Both the position numbers and the translations under genes were made by a program. The notes beneath the pieces are model-generated. The model did no database searches. It saw nothing but the letters and a program-made list of their open reading frames with translations, and was not told the origin of the DNA. This document shows, one piece after another, positions 1 to 12,527 of a stretch of 64,000 nt of DNA (position 1 is its first letter; each line of letters starts with the position of its first letter). This DNA comes from Crocodylus rhombifer (taxonomy: Eukaryota > Chordata > Crocodylia > Crocodylidae): assembly GCA_038503035.1 (NCBI GenBank), contig JAVSML010025535.1:491673-555672 (forward strand). Reading direction: 5' to 3'.

Positions 1-3000
1 CAAGGCTTTAGCTTCTCTCCAATTTTATGCTTCTAAAAGGCTTCTTACTTGTCTACAACCAGAGACCTATCAAACCCACACTAGACTCTGGAAGACTTAT
101 CCAGGTTCTCTATTGCCTGAGAAATGTCAATGCTGCAGAATCTTCAGCTAGGATTTCCATCCCTGTGAATTCCCCTAAATTCTGGGGATGCTTCAAATCA
201 AAGTTTCAGCCTCAAGCCATGTTTAATAGGTTATTTGAAATATGAACTTACATGGGCATATAGGTCTTTATGCTAGAGAAACTGCCTCTGAGCTTTGCTA
301 TGCATGGCAATGAGGATGAAGAACCACAGTATTTGGCTGACAGAGCTGGCTTTCTTTTAAGTGTTTTTGTTTTTCCTTAATCTCTTGTTTATAAAGTGTG
401 CATCTTGAATGTATTCTATTTATGCAGGCTATGTCAATTATATCATGGGCAAAGCTATTGAACGGCTTATCTGAATGTGTTAGAAGCTACTCTGGTAGAA
501 ACATATTTAAAATGAACATAAAGCAAAAAAAATGTAAAGGAATAAATGAAAGCTATAGACAATTTAGTGAACAGACAGCCTGCTTTGCTAGTGGCTATTT
601 TCCCCATATTGATTTTATTAAAAAAAAATTACAGTCATGGATTAGTGTTTAAAAAATTCTCAAGTACTGAAGGGTGGTTCAAAATTAATTTTGCCTGAAG
701 CCTGCATCTTATTGATATTTTAAAATGTCATTCAAGGTTTGCAGAACATTCATGAAAATATGCGAGCAGCAACAAAGTTGCTGGACAAAGTTACCTGAAA
801 TAAAGCATAAGGGCAAGACTTTAATTATCCTATAAGGCTCTTTTCCTCCCTGTCTAAATAATGGTGGATCACTGCTTTAGATCCAATAGGCACACATAAT
901 AAGATGATTATTTCACTTCTGAAAAATAGAATCCAATTCTCCCTCTGCAATATGTAAAAGAGATGCTGCAGTTACGCAAGGATGCAGAGATGTAGCTGCA
1001 GTTATCAAAAATCTCCCTCCATTTTTTGGAGTCTGTCATCTCCACAGAAAGGACAAACCAGCGATAGACTGCCATTTCAGCTGTTCTTGTTACTATCACA
1101 TAATGACCAAATTAAAGCACTTAGTAAATTTAAGCTCTTTTTGCCTTAAGCATGATGATGCATCAAGTACCCGAGTAATTACCACTGAAGAATCCCAATC
1201 CTAAATGTTTTGATCTCGGAAGCTGTGGGCTATTCAGCTTACACCGAGCTTGTACCTGACATGGGCTTGCAATTTCATTATTGCGCCACTATCTAGTCTG
1301 TATGCCGTGCACAGATTTCCATACAGGATGTCTGCCTTGCCTGGTATAAAATGGAAACCATACTGGAAAAATCCCCTTGATCAGCCAAGACCCTTCAAAG
1401 TAGCAATTCCAGACGCATCTGGTGAACATGTTGCTAGCAGGCACATTTTATAGAAAGGGAAAAAAAAGGAAGAAAGACACCAGGGTTATAAGTCTAAAGA
1501 CACAGAAGACAGACAGCATGTACGCTGGAAGCAATATTGGAAATAGCACTCAAAGGCTGTTTGGCATTGTTTTTGATTAAATGTTTTTCCATCAGAAAAT
1601 GCAGACTTGTTAAAATGGTAAGTAAGACACATTCTACAGCAATGAGACACTAATCCCAGAATAGTCCATTGCTATTCTGTGGGGGAAGGGTCAACCATAT
1701 TTTGCAACCTCAATTTTTTGCTAAGAGGAATTAATGCTTTCTACCCTGCCTTACCCAGAACCCAGGCTTCGTTAGAGGACACGAGGCTGTAGTTCACCTT
1801 CTTTGCCCTTCAGGACCAACTTTTACTCAAACATCCCAAAAGGCCTGTTAGAGACTAATCAATTGCTACCAGGCTGAAGAACAAAAAAGAATGCCCATCT
1901 TCCCTTCTGATGCTGAGATACTACTCTTTTCCTTTAGCAAGGCTTCCTTATTTTGCTCAGTCTTCACTGCTGCACTTGAAGGAGTTGCTATGGTGATTCA
2001 TATCTCCATGGCAACACAACGCATCACAAGACCTTACCATATTAATATGGACTTGGAACTAGAAGGGTGAGCCCACTGGAAGTGCCAGGGAACAGGTTTT
2101 GAGCTTGGTTTTGTTTTTACACAAATGGCAATATTAACCAGGCTCAGGCTTAAACGTAAGAAATGATGAAGTGGAATAGTAAAAAAAACCCCTAGTTCTT
2201 GGAGAAAAGAATCACAAGAAAGGGCTGAGAGGAAAAACTTGAGGAGACAGAAGAAGATGTGACCTTCCCTCATGCTTCAAGTTACCTTCCCCTCTCCGTC
2301 CCTGTCATTAAGAAGTCAGGAGTTCCTGTGCTGCTCTTCTCCTCCATTTGCCCCAGTTATTTCATCGTCCCATTTCGTCATCTCCCTGGCACCTACTCTC
2401 ATCCTGTCTATTATTCATTTCCTTAACCTCTCACTTCCCTTCCTAATGCAAACACGTTAGTCCCTTCCATTCCTAAAAGAAAAGCTGCCCTTGACTTCCC
2501 TGCTTGCTTCTTCAACTCCTTTCCAAGCTCATAGACACCCAGGACAGTTGCAACTTTGAGCCCCTTTTCCAATTTCATCCTAGTGACTTCTGTTCCCTGA
2601 GCAAAACTAAAACTGCTCACATACGCTCTAGTGATGTCTTCCTTCCTCAGAATTGGTGGTACTCCATCCTCCTCCTCCTTGCCATGTTAGCCTGCTTTTA
2701 TACCATGGGGTGTACTCTTCTAGAAATTTTCCTTTCCCATGGCTTTGTTATTCAATCCTCTCCTGGTTCTCATTTTTGTTCCACTGGTAAATCTGCTACA
2801 GGATCCTTCCCTGGTTCTCTGGAGGTTCGTATCCCCTTTCTCTCCTCCCTGTACAATTTGTCTCTGAATAACCTCACCTACAAACACAAACTCAGTTCCT
2901 GTGTGGTACACTCACCAATCTCTCCCTATTCCAAATGTGCTTCTTTATGTCCAAACTAAAACACTGGTCCAGATGTGTCAGAGCAAAGCAGATTATCTCT

Positions 3001-6000
3001 AGTCATCAGAAAGGAATATTGTAATCTGTAAATACCATGCATGTCACATACAGTATAGCTATTTTCCCAGTTTGAAAGTTGTCAAGCTAAAGAATGTGTA
3101 CCTGAACTCCCTGATTTCATTAGGATTTGGTCAGATCAACAGTCTTAAATTACAGAAGGAGAGATAATGAGAAACTAACCTGTCACTCCAAGGAACAAAA
3201 TTAAAACCACAGTAACAGAAATATGTCTATCTTAAATATCTATCTGCCTTCTCTATAAAAATTCTCCTCCTACTACTGCATTACTTTGCTTTATATACTT
3301 TTCTATATATAACTCAGCCAGTATAAAGTTGTACTACTATCAAGTACTGAAGAACAGAAAGAACATTTCAAGACTGTGATAAAAACATTTAAGTGCAGAG
3401 AACTCACATTTCCAGTTTCAGTCATAAATCCAGCTGCTATGAACTACAAAATACTTTTATTAATAATTACCGATTGCTAGACCTGTTAGTTCTCTTTGGT
3501 GGATAAAGTTTTCTTTTTATCTTTGCATTATCATCATAACTTAACAAACAGCAGCATACATGGAAAAAGATGCACAGGGGAAAAATCATCAACTGAACAG
3601 GAAACAACAAAATGCCATTCAAAGAATCCATAGCTAACTGTCTTCTGCAATTATGTTTAATCATGTTTTTTATAGGCTCTTTTTCTCAAAAGTCCTTGTG
3701 AAGGCTCTATTAAATTCTGCTCCACAGTCTTCCTCCTTTATCATCCAGACATCTTTTTAAGGGATGTTGAATTCTTGATTGAAACAGAGGAGAGAAAGGA
3801 AGAAAATACACTCTAAAATCCCCATAGTATGTCACAAGGAGATGTTATGTGTGATATTCCTAGCCATTAAGGAAGCCACAGAATTATATAAATAGCCATC
3901 ATAATACAAGCCCTGTTTAAGTATGTGCTTAAATCCACTCCTGCTCACTTAGTTTGTAGGCTGGTGCTTAACAGTTAATACAGTTGAAGTGCTTTGCTAA
4001 ATTTAATTTATTCAATAAATGACAAGGCAGCAAACCACTGGAAATTATGTGGAATTAAAATACAGTCTTTGGCTTGGAAATAGCTAGCTTAGAATAGAAG
4101 GTTCTATGCCCCACACTGCTCCTCATATCTAAATCACTGACACTTCCTTTAAATAAATGGCTCATAAGAACTGTAAGTGCATTGTAAAACCACCTGCAAC
4201 ATGATTCAAAGCCAATTAATCTTAGGAACAGGGCCCACAACCCACCAGCGATTCCTTATGCAGGATCTCTCTCTCCTGCAGATCCTTTCTGTCAATTATA
4301 ATAGTCCCTAGGTCTTAAAGAATAAAAAAAAGAGGATCTCTTAGGATAACTGCTCAGAATTATATTAAATAAACCTAATCTCTTTCCAATATGGTATCTC
4401 TCTCTATGCAAAGACAACGCTTACTTGATCAAATATTCTTTCACGTACCATTCATTCATCGGATGAACTAACAAAATAGAATCAGGTTTAAACTACCAAT
4501 ATAAATAATCAGCTATTTAACAAACTGTGGGAGGAAAAACTGTAAATCTACCATTGATTTGAGACTGAAAATCATTTCATAGAAATTACTCTTTTTTTCT
4601 GAATCTGTTGGGCACCTGCTGAATTAAAGCATACAGGAACCAAAGACTCAAATAGAAGCTGTATTGTTGTGCAGGAAGGGATAATCACTACAATGGATGT
4701 GATATTGAAGAACAACATTGTAGTCAACACTAAACTCTTTATATTACCTGTCTCTAGCACTTTCTGAAGCATATCTGTGAGCATTAAAATCTTAGGTGAA
4801 ATCGTAGCTCGATGGCAAAACTTCCATGACTTCCACAAGTGGTGCCAGGCATCCACCCATTGATTCAATATACACAGTATATTCAATATATTTCCTCAAA
4901 CAGTGAATACCACAGAGTATTGGCACTTGTTATATTGTTGTTCACCATCACAGTTTTCCCTGCACTTACAGCAGGAAGGGAAGCAGCTATCTGGTGTGTG
5001 ATAACAACACTATCCAGAGATATAATAGCACAAGTTAAGGCAGCCTCATTTTTGAAGTGCTATTTAGTTTCATGTCTAGTTTCCCTATATTGGGAGAGTT
5101 AGTGAGTACATTAAGCACACAGCACTACAATTGCCCAAAGCACCTCCCTACAGGATAGTGTTGGCAAGTCTCAAAGACTGGACTAGCAGATGCACTGGTC
5201 TGATCCTGCATCCTTGCAATCCTGTGCCCCTGACACACATTGATTTTATCTTTGAAGTGTTGACTGCTGCATGTAGACAAGAAGTCCCTATGCCAGACTG
5301 ACCAGATGCCCAAAGCCCCAGCACCTGGCTACTGCAGAAGCTTAGAGACATGTCACTCATATTCCGCACGCTGAGGACTGAAAAATGAAGGAAACCATTG
5401 TTGCAGAGCCACTCCAGAATCTTCCTTCCATGTGTCAATTCCCAAGCTGCTTTGTGGCAGAAAGCATCAAAATTGATGGACTATGGATACAAATCTGTCC
5501 CGTACTGTTGACGCATGGTCAGTGCTTGCAGAATTGCTGGTACAACTCCCTGGTGCTCAGCGGCTTGAACGCCACTCAGAAGGGTTGGTGCTGCCACATC
5601 TTATTTCCATTCCTTAGCAACTGCCCAAGTTACATTTCTGAATGATCCCCAGAGCTCAAAGCAAAACACAGGCGACGCTAATGAGCATCTGCTGAGAGTT
5701 GGGTTCAGTATCCTAGACTGCTGAATTATTGGAACCTCTGCTAAGACTGCAACGTGGGGGCCAATTAGCACCAATTTTGTGACTTGGACAACTGTCCACA
5801 GGGAGCTGAACTAGGACAGAGCCCTTAACAATCAGTTAAAAATAATCAGGTCCATGAACTTCATTAAAATCTTTGCCTTGACTTCTGTTTAATTACCTTG
5901 GCAATAAACATCTATTGCTGAAAGAATTTTAAATTCAATTTGATATTTCATGAGCAGAACAAGGACAAACACATATAAAATTGCTCAGGGATAATTACAT

Positions 6001-8724
6001 GCACGGAGTAACCAACCAGCTTTTATTGTTTGTTCAAATTAAATGTCAATGGGCCGAATTTAGGCCCTGTACAATTCCATTGGTAACAGAGTTGCTCCAG
6101 TGAGGAGCCAAGTCTCCATACAATGGATTACCCTGATCCTTACTATTTTCAGTCCTAATCTAGGGATTTTTTATTATTATTATTATTGGTGTGCGAGTGT
6201 ATTATCTGCGAGAGGTAGATTACCTAGAAGCAAGCACGGACTGCAGAAAGTTACCTTACATCACTCTAAAAATCCCTATCCATGATTTGTGATCTCTGCT
6301 ATTCCAGTCCAGTTCCTTATAGGGCAAATAAAGGCTAGGATAGGCCCAGATTCTAATTCTGTTCTTGGTTACAACGCTGCCAAACATCCAAAGCAAAAAT
6401 TAAGAGTCATGCATGTCTCCCCCAAAAAATCATACAGTTGGCTTGGTAATTAGGACACTTAAAATAACAAATTCACTGTCTTTTTTTTTTTTCTTCTATT
6501 ACTTTTGCCTTTAGGGTTCAAGTTCTTCATCTCCCTCCAGAAACAGAAAGACTATAATGATTTGGTCTTGATTAATAATAAGAAATGGAGTGAGGTATGG
6601 TTTAAAGTCAGCTGAATGCAGGAGCTGGAATGCTAGGCTATTATGAGGCTTGCAATTAAGTTGTGAGTGTTAGCAATACAATGTCAATCAGAATGAACAG
6701 GATGGACTACAATGGTCTTACTCCAGATGCACAGCAAGGTGGCTAAGCAAAATATCCCTTCTCATTTTCAAAGATTAATGAACTTAAGGTCTAGATTTTC
6801 AGAATCCAAATTCCAATGGATATGAATAGGAATTGTACTACCAATTCATATGCCTATATAAGGTCATCTGAAAATCCCATCTTAAAAAGAGACATGAAGG
6901 CAGTGGCTGCTGGTCTGATCCAGCATAGCAGTTCCTATATTCCTATATCTTTGAGCATGTTGCCTCCATTTTTTTCTTCTAAGTTGTCCTCTGTTTATCT
7001 CCTTATAATTTATACACTCTGCACTCAATATTTCACAGAATACTTAAATGGGGCCACTGAGTTTACAACTTTTTCTTGCATTCCGAGGGACACTGATTGA
7101 TTGGAAAGCTTTCAGCACAAATTGTGGCCGTGTCAAAAGGATGGAAAATTATAAATACTGAGAGATTAAATCTATTTTTCATGTCTGTGGTCGTCAGTCC
7201 TTTGATACACTTTTTGAAGCCTCACGCTTTAAATTGTGAATTTAGAGCTTGAAAATCTATAGCTGAAAGATCCTAATAATAAAACATCATAAGCAAATGG
7301 GTGAAATTGAAATGGTGCCATTAAACTTTATTACACCCTAGGTGCTTTGTGACTCAAATGGATTTTGATTGAGTGTCACATATTTACAGGACATGTCAAA
7401 TATTTATTATACTTTGTCACTCAGTTTCTGCCAGGTGCCACTTACACACTTCTATGCATAACACATTTATTGCTAGTTGTTTGGCTTCATTTCCATAAGC
7501 CATTTGGTTAGCATAATGTACTGCAAATGTCAGAAGGTAACACAAACACAAATTACACAGAATTTTTCTTTCCCTCACACACCTACAACTTTCCCAAAAT
7601 GACAAATATTTCAGCAGCAGACATTCCTTCCATTGCTTAAGCAACTGTGGATGTAATGCTACTTGGAAAGTTTTAAAAAAAAGATTTTTGATCCAACTGT
7701 GTGTAATTATTCATTTCTTATCTCTATGGCAAATCAAATATAAAATGGGAGATTAGAGAAAGAAAGAATAGTGCAAATATTTCCATTGGATACATTTATT
7801 TACTTCCTGTTTTAAACTACTGGAGAACATCTCTGTGCATTGATGCATTTATTGAAGGACCAAACAGGCTGATTTACCAGTTCAGCTGGCCAGATGCTCA
7901 TCTAATCAGACTAGAGAACACAGGTCTTAAATGGAGTTATTCAAGGTTTATATTGGAGTTAATAAAATTAGAATCTTTGCCCTTAAAACACGGAAACCAC
8001 ATTTTACAAGAGAATATATAGTAAATGAGGATAACTAATATAAAGAATGACTGACATATTAGACAACGTAACTGCGCATAAATTGGTGAGTTCAGTAAAG
8101 TTATTGTTGTGCAATTCAAATGGGTTCCAGATTATACTGCTCTCAATATCCCTCTAAATCTCTAACCTTAGACAAACTTCATTTGTACTATTTGATTAAA
8201 CTGAGTTTGTGAGAGGAGACCTTTTAAAAAAAATGTTGATTCTTAATGATTTTGCTGGCAAGGGAATACAATATACATTGCAATATCCAGCAATGAATGA
8301 CTATGAAATAGCCCCATATTGAACCTGAAGACTTAAAATGTATAAAAAAGAAAAGGAGTTAGCAGACTTGATTAAAAATAAGGATTTTGAAATCAATAGT
8401 ATGTACAGACATGCTTAAGTGCTGCTTTTCTTAAAAGAAAAACCACTGTGAAGCTTAGAAACAAAACGTGTCACAAAGTAATGGAAACCTCTGTAAGGCT
8501 CTACCTGCCTGCAAGGATGAAAGGGGAGGTTAAACCCACCAAAACTAGAGGGACTCCATTGAACTCAGACCACTTAAACTGGTATGAACAAAGGTGAATT
8601 GCCCCAGCGTCTATCAAATATACTGACACACTCAGATCCAATGTGCTAAGGTGGCAAAATTCATTTGTGTTCATAAGGTCAGCATGGACTGACACAACCA
8701 TGAATACCATTTCAATCCATTTTA
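1..8724. other. Unique AT-rich non-coding DNA
   Basis: No gene, RNA or confident repeat copy is visible in this stretch. It holds short homopolymer runs, an ATT run near 6168-6186 and a pyrimidine-rich interval at about 2240-2960. The open frames are short, lack domain signatures and are not arranged like exons. The 151-codon frame at 2504-2959 follows the pyrimidine bias rather than any recognisable protein. Confidence 0.6.
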
Positions 8725-8835
8725 CTCTTCCGTTCATTAATGATACAGCACAGGTGACTTGCCTTAGGTCCTGTAGCAAATTTCTAGTTGAACCAGAAAC
8801 AGAACCCTAAAGTGCTAGGTGTCTCCCTCCAACTG
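8725..8835 (-). repeat. MIR/CORE-SINE fragment
   Basis: On the plus strand the bases read like the reverse complement of a MIR core: a 'gacttgcc...ggtcctgtagcaaat' stretch followed by 'accagaaacagaaccc'. The copy is old and diverged. The A1 element was inserted at its end. Confidence 0.5.
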
Positions 8836-8843
8836 CTAGACAG

Positions 8844-9454
8844 TAGGCCTGTGCAAAATGGCTTGTATTCGCATCAGATTAGGATTCAGCCAATTTGGGG
8901 AACAGTGATTTGATTCAGTGATTCGAATCACTGTCCTGAATCAATTTAACCAAATCTGATTCAGAGATTCAGCCACTGCCAAATCATCTGAATCTCCAAA
9001 TCAGTCCCATCCCCCAACCACATCAATGGCTATCCTACCTGGTCCCAGCTCCTGGCTCTTTGGGAAAAAAAAGCCCAGCACTCACCGGCTGCTCCCAGGC
9101 AGGGAGACAATCCCCACAGCCCTCCACTGCCCTGCATTCCATGGGGGACTCTGCCATGAGCCCCCAGAAGCCCCAAGGCTGCTGCAGCAGCCAGTGAGCC
9201 TAGGCTTTTTTATTTTATTTTATTTTTTTATTTAAGAGCTGGGAGTGGGGGCAGGCAGGGCAGCAATAGGAGGGTGGGGGCTGGGAGAGTGGGTGGGGGT
9301 CAAGGGGATTGTGGCAGAGCCCCATGGAGAGCTTTGAATCGATTCAGACCTTTTAACTGGTCTCCTGATTCAATTTGGGTTCAGAGATTTGGCCACCAAA
9401 TCGGGCCAAATCTTCCCCAAATCAAATCAGCACCTGAAGCTTCACACAACCCTA
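8844..9454 (+). mobile_element. hAT-like non-autonomous element, copy A1
   Basis: The copy is 611 bp and begins TAGGCCTGTGCAAA and ends TTCACACAACCCTA, so its termini are imperfect inverted repeats. Perfect 8-bp direct repeats CTAGACAG flank it at 8836-8843 and 9455-9462, the target-duplication length of hAT transposons. Subterminal regions are packed with repeats of the type GATTCAGATT and TTCGAATC. The GC-rich core contains complementary modules, so the element is close to one long palindrome. It codes for no transposase, so a hAT source elsewhere in the genome is inferred. Family assignment rests on duplication length and termini only. Confidence 0.85.
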
Positions 9455-9462
9455 CTAGACAG

Positions 9463-10006
9463 CATTTTGACGACAAGCTGTTAAAACACCAAGCTGTGTT
9501 CTGTCAATCTTAAACCTAAAATGACAGAATTTTACAATTTTACAGTACAGAATTTACAGTAGATGCATTAACATTTTGGCAGGGACTCGTACAAGGCGGA
9601 ATAGGCCCACACTGAAGCACCTAATAGGGAGAGTAAGATATGGCCCTAATTCTCTTCTTCCTCAGAAAATGTAAATGAGCTCATCTTACCCGTAAGGTTC
9701 TTGTATCTATCACAGAAGAGATGGGCACTTTGGCACCAGTTAAAACTGAGAAGTTGCAGCAATGCCTTGGAGTTGAGAAGCCGGCAACTGTTAATTGTTA
9801 CCTCTCCTGATTTGCTGAGGGCAGCACCCTGCAGATAAAAAGGGAGTGCTCACTATGACAATTAAATTAAAACAAAGATGCGACAGGAACTTGAAAAAAA
9901 ATACATTTTTATTTTAAAGATGGCATTTGATAGTGATAAATTCAAATTCCTTGGAATCTGTCTTCTTGGCAGTAATGATTCTTTCTGTGACCCTGGCTAG
10001 ACTCTT
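9463..10006. other. Non-coding, no recognised element
   Basis: No gene or repeat could be supported between the A1 element and the microsatellite. Confidence 0.5.
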
Positions 10007-10075
10007 GGAGAGAGAGAGAGAGAGAGTGTGAGTGAGTGAGTGAGTGAGTGAGTAGGGGGGGGTGTTGGGGGGGTT
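10007..10075. repeat. Compound microsatellite (AG)n-(TGAG)n-G runs
   Basis: An AG dinucleotide run passes into about seven TGAG units, followed by runs of eight and seven G separated by TGTT. The G tracts could form a quadruplex, which is inference. Confidence 0.9.
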
Positions 10076-10689
10076 GTTGCCACATGTGGCCCATTCCATT
10101 AGAGTTATTGCTTTAAAAATATATATTCATTTGTTTGCCTCAATGGATTAATTCAAAATTTCTTCATTTTATGTCTCTTTGGGTTTTATAGTTTTGTATG
10201 AATATCTTTTTTGCTACTGCAGCCAAATCCCAAGAAAACTCTCAAAAGGTTTGCATCTATATAACTTACAAGGTTAACACCCATGGATTCCAGGCTGACT
10301 TCTATACTCTTATGCCAGCATCTGTTGCCCCAAATAAAAATTTGAGGGGGCAGGGGAAGAGATTCATGGCATCTTCATACCGTCAACATTCTTTATACTT
10401 CAGGCCAGCTAATTCTATTTATATTGCAATATTGTAGCCAACAGTACAGTGGTTTCCAAAGTTGTCTAGCCCATAGGTAATGATGATGACCAAATACTGA
10501 ACTATGAGCAATATGACTTTGCTCCCCTGGCTCCCCTGTTACTGCATTCAACCTAGTAGGACCTCATGGGAAACATGCTATGCATGAGCCAAGGCTTGGG
10601 GAACAGTTTGTTCTAATTTCGATCAGTGCCCCTTCATACTGAATGTTATATAACTGCACCATAAGGCTCTGTCCCTACCCTGAATAGCA

Positions 10690-10850
10690 TACAGTAGAAA
10701 GAGGGAAATTGAGTCAAGGGGAGACAGGGGTAGAGAGAGGCAAAACAACCTGCCCCAGGTGAGTGACCGAGCTAGGTTTAGAATCAAAGTTTCACGAATA
10801 CCAGATCAGTGTCTTATCCAGTAAGTAATGATGGGACTACTAACCAGGTA
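10690..10850 (-). repeat. MIR/CORE-SINE fragment
   Basis: The order 'gggaaattgagtcaagg', 'caacctgccccaggtgagtg', then 'gagctaggtttagaatc' matches a reversed MIR: the gradient from the SINE 3' end through its core. It is diverged and lacks clear ends. Confidence 0.5.
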
Positions 10851-12429
10851 CAGATCTCCTTTGGATGTTTCATATTTTAACAGCAACAGGAAAAATGAGA
10901 TCAAATTTGGGGTGTGGGGAAATGTGCCTTTTTTTTTTTAATCAGCTCTTAGTAACATAATACTTTACATCCAGAGCTGGCTTCCTGTTTCTCTCTTCGT
11001 CTCTCCACACCTCATCTGAAATCTCATCTCATCTTAGGCTATTTCTTTATAAAAAGTGTGAAAAGGGCTATGAACAAAGGAAAAAAAAAGTACAGTGGAA
11101 ATGTACTGAAGGACAAAAGAGCGGAGGAGGAATGGGCGTGAGGACTAATGAACCTTCGAGATGAATCCGTGGAAGGAGAGAACAAGAGGGAAGAAGCACA
11201 AATATATCCAAGAAGCTTAAAGTAAAGGGAATAAAGAACATGTCAAAAGCATTACCCAAAACTGTGAAATATGTAATGTCAGGAAAAGGGAGATAAGGCA
11301 GTGTCATTGTAACTGAGCCTTTATTAGTGCCGCTAGGAAAAACAAGAAATTCCACATCCACAGAGTGAGACGTTATTTTTACATTGACCTTGATACTGCA
11401 TGCTTAAGCTATTAGCAAATCCTACTATAAGAGCCTGACGAGTGAGGGAGATGCTATAAGAAAGCCTAGCCATCTGGGTGTTCATATATATTTTTGGAGG
11501 AGAGATGCATTTCTGCAATGTGATGAAAATAGAAAATGTCAAACCAAGAGAAGTTTGGGGAGATGGGGAGGGTGAGAAACCAGAATGCAGAAGGATAATG
11601 AAGAAGCTAATATTTTCATCCTTTCATCACTCCTTCTAGAGCATCTCAGCTGCCCCACGCTCAGCAGCTCCCTGCTCATGGACAGTGAAATGAAGGATGA
11701 AATTAAAGAAAGTAATTGCCTGGTGACCCATTTTGGCAGAGCACCTCCTGCAAGGTGACTTCAGTAGGAAGATCTGGGATTTTTGGATTCTTTTAGTTTA
11801 CTGCTGTGCAGTGTGGACCTGAATCCTGACCCACAACAATCAATAGAAAAAGTCCTTCCGATTTTATGCACTTTGGATTATGTCCTGTATAAGCCATTAT
11901 GGGAAGGCTTTAGTATTCATTCTCACTTCCTTTGGGTATCCACAAGGTAGGCCCTCCCAATGCTGTAAGGAAGTTCCATGTGCACACAGAATCATCCCAA
12001 AGGAGGGCAGGGGAACTAGCTCTACATATGTATTTATTACAGCTGTGGAAAGCATTGGTAAGGGCTACACTGTGCCAAGAGAGCAGGACATAGTGTGTAC
12101 TCTGCAAAACTTTCAGAATATCCCCTACTGGCACCCTGCCTCAAAGAGGTTTCTCTAAGGTAAAAATGTGTGGTCTACATAGGTAAACAGAAGAGAAAAT
12201 AAAGTTTCAGTGGCCTTGAATAGATACAGCTCAACATTCCCCAAACATGAAAGGGGCAGAGAAGATAAAAGAACCTATTTATATCTGTTATCAGGTCGGC
12301 AGGGTACCTCCCGTTCCTCTGGTTCTCGCCTGCCATGACTTAGATCTTATGAGGGGAGGAAAGAGATTGATGAGATGTTAATTGATACCCACTGAATGAT
12401 TATTCCAGACCCATTATGTAATTTTAATT
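10851..12429. other. Non-coding, no recognised element
   Basis: AT-rich sequence with short, featureless open frames on both strands. No splice-bounded exon or confident repeat was seen. Confidence 0.5.
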
Positions 12430-12527
12430 ATTTTATTTATTCATAGTTTCATTGCTTCTAGGGTCGGAAGGGACCTGAGCAGATCATCTAGTCCGACCCC
12501 CTGCCATGGCAGGAAAGAATATTGGGG

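Noticed and set aside
2504..2959. 151-codon open frame on the plus strand
   Set aside because: Lies in pyrimidine-rich DNA, has no domain or splice context, and overlaps open frames on the other strand.
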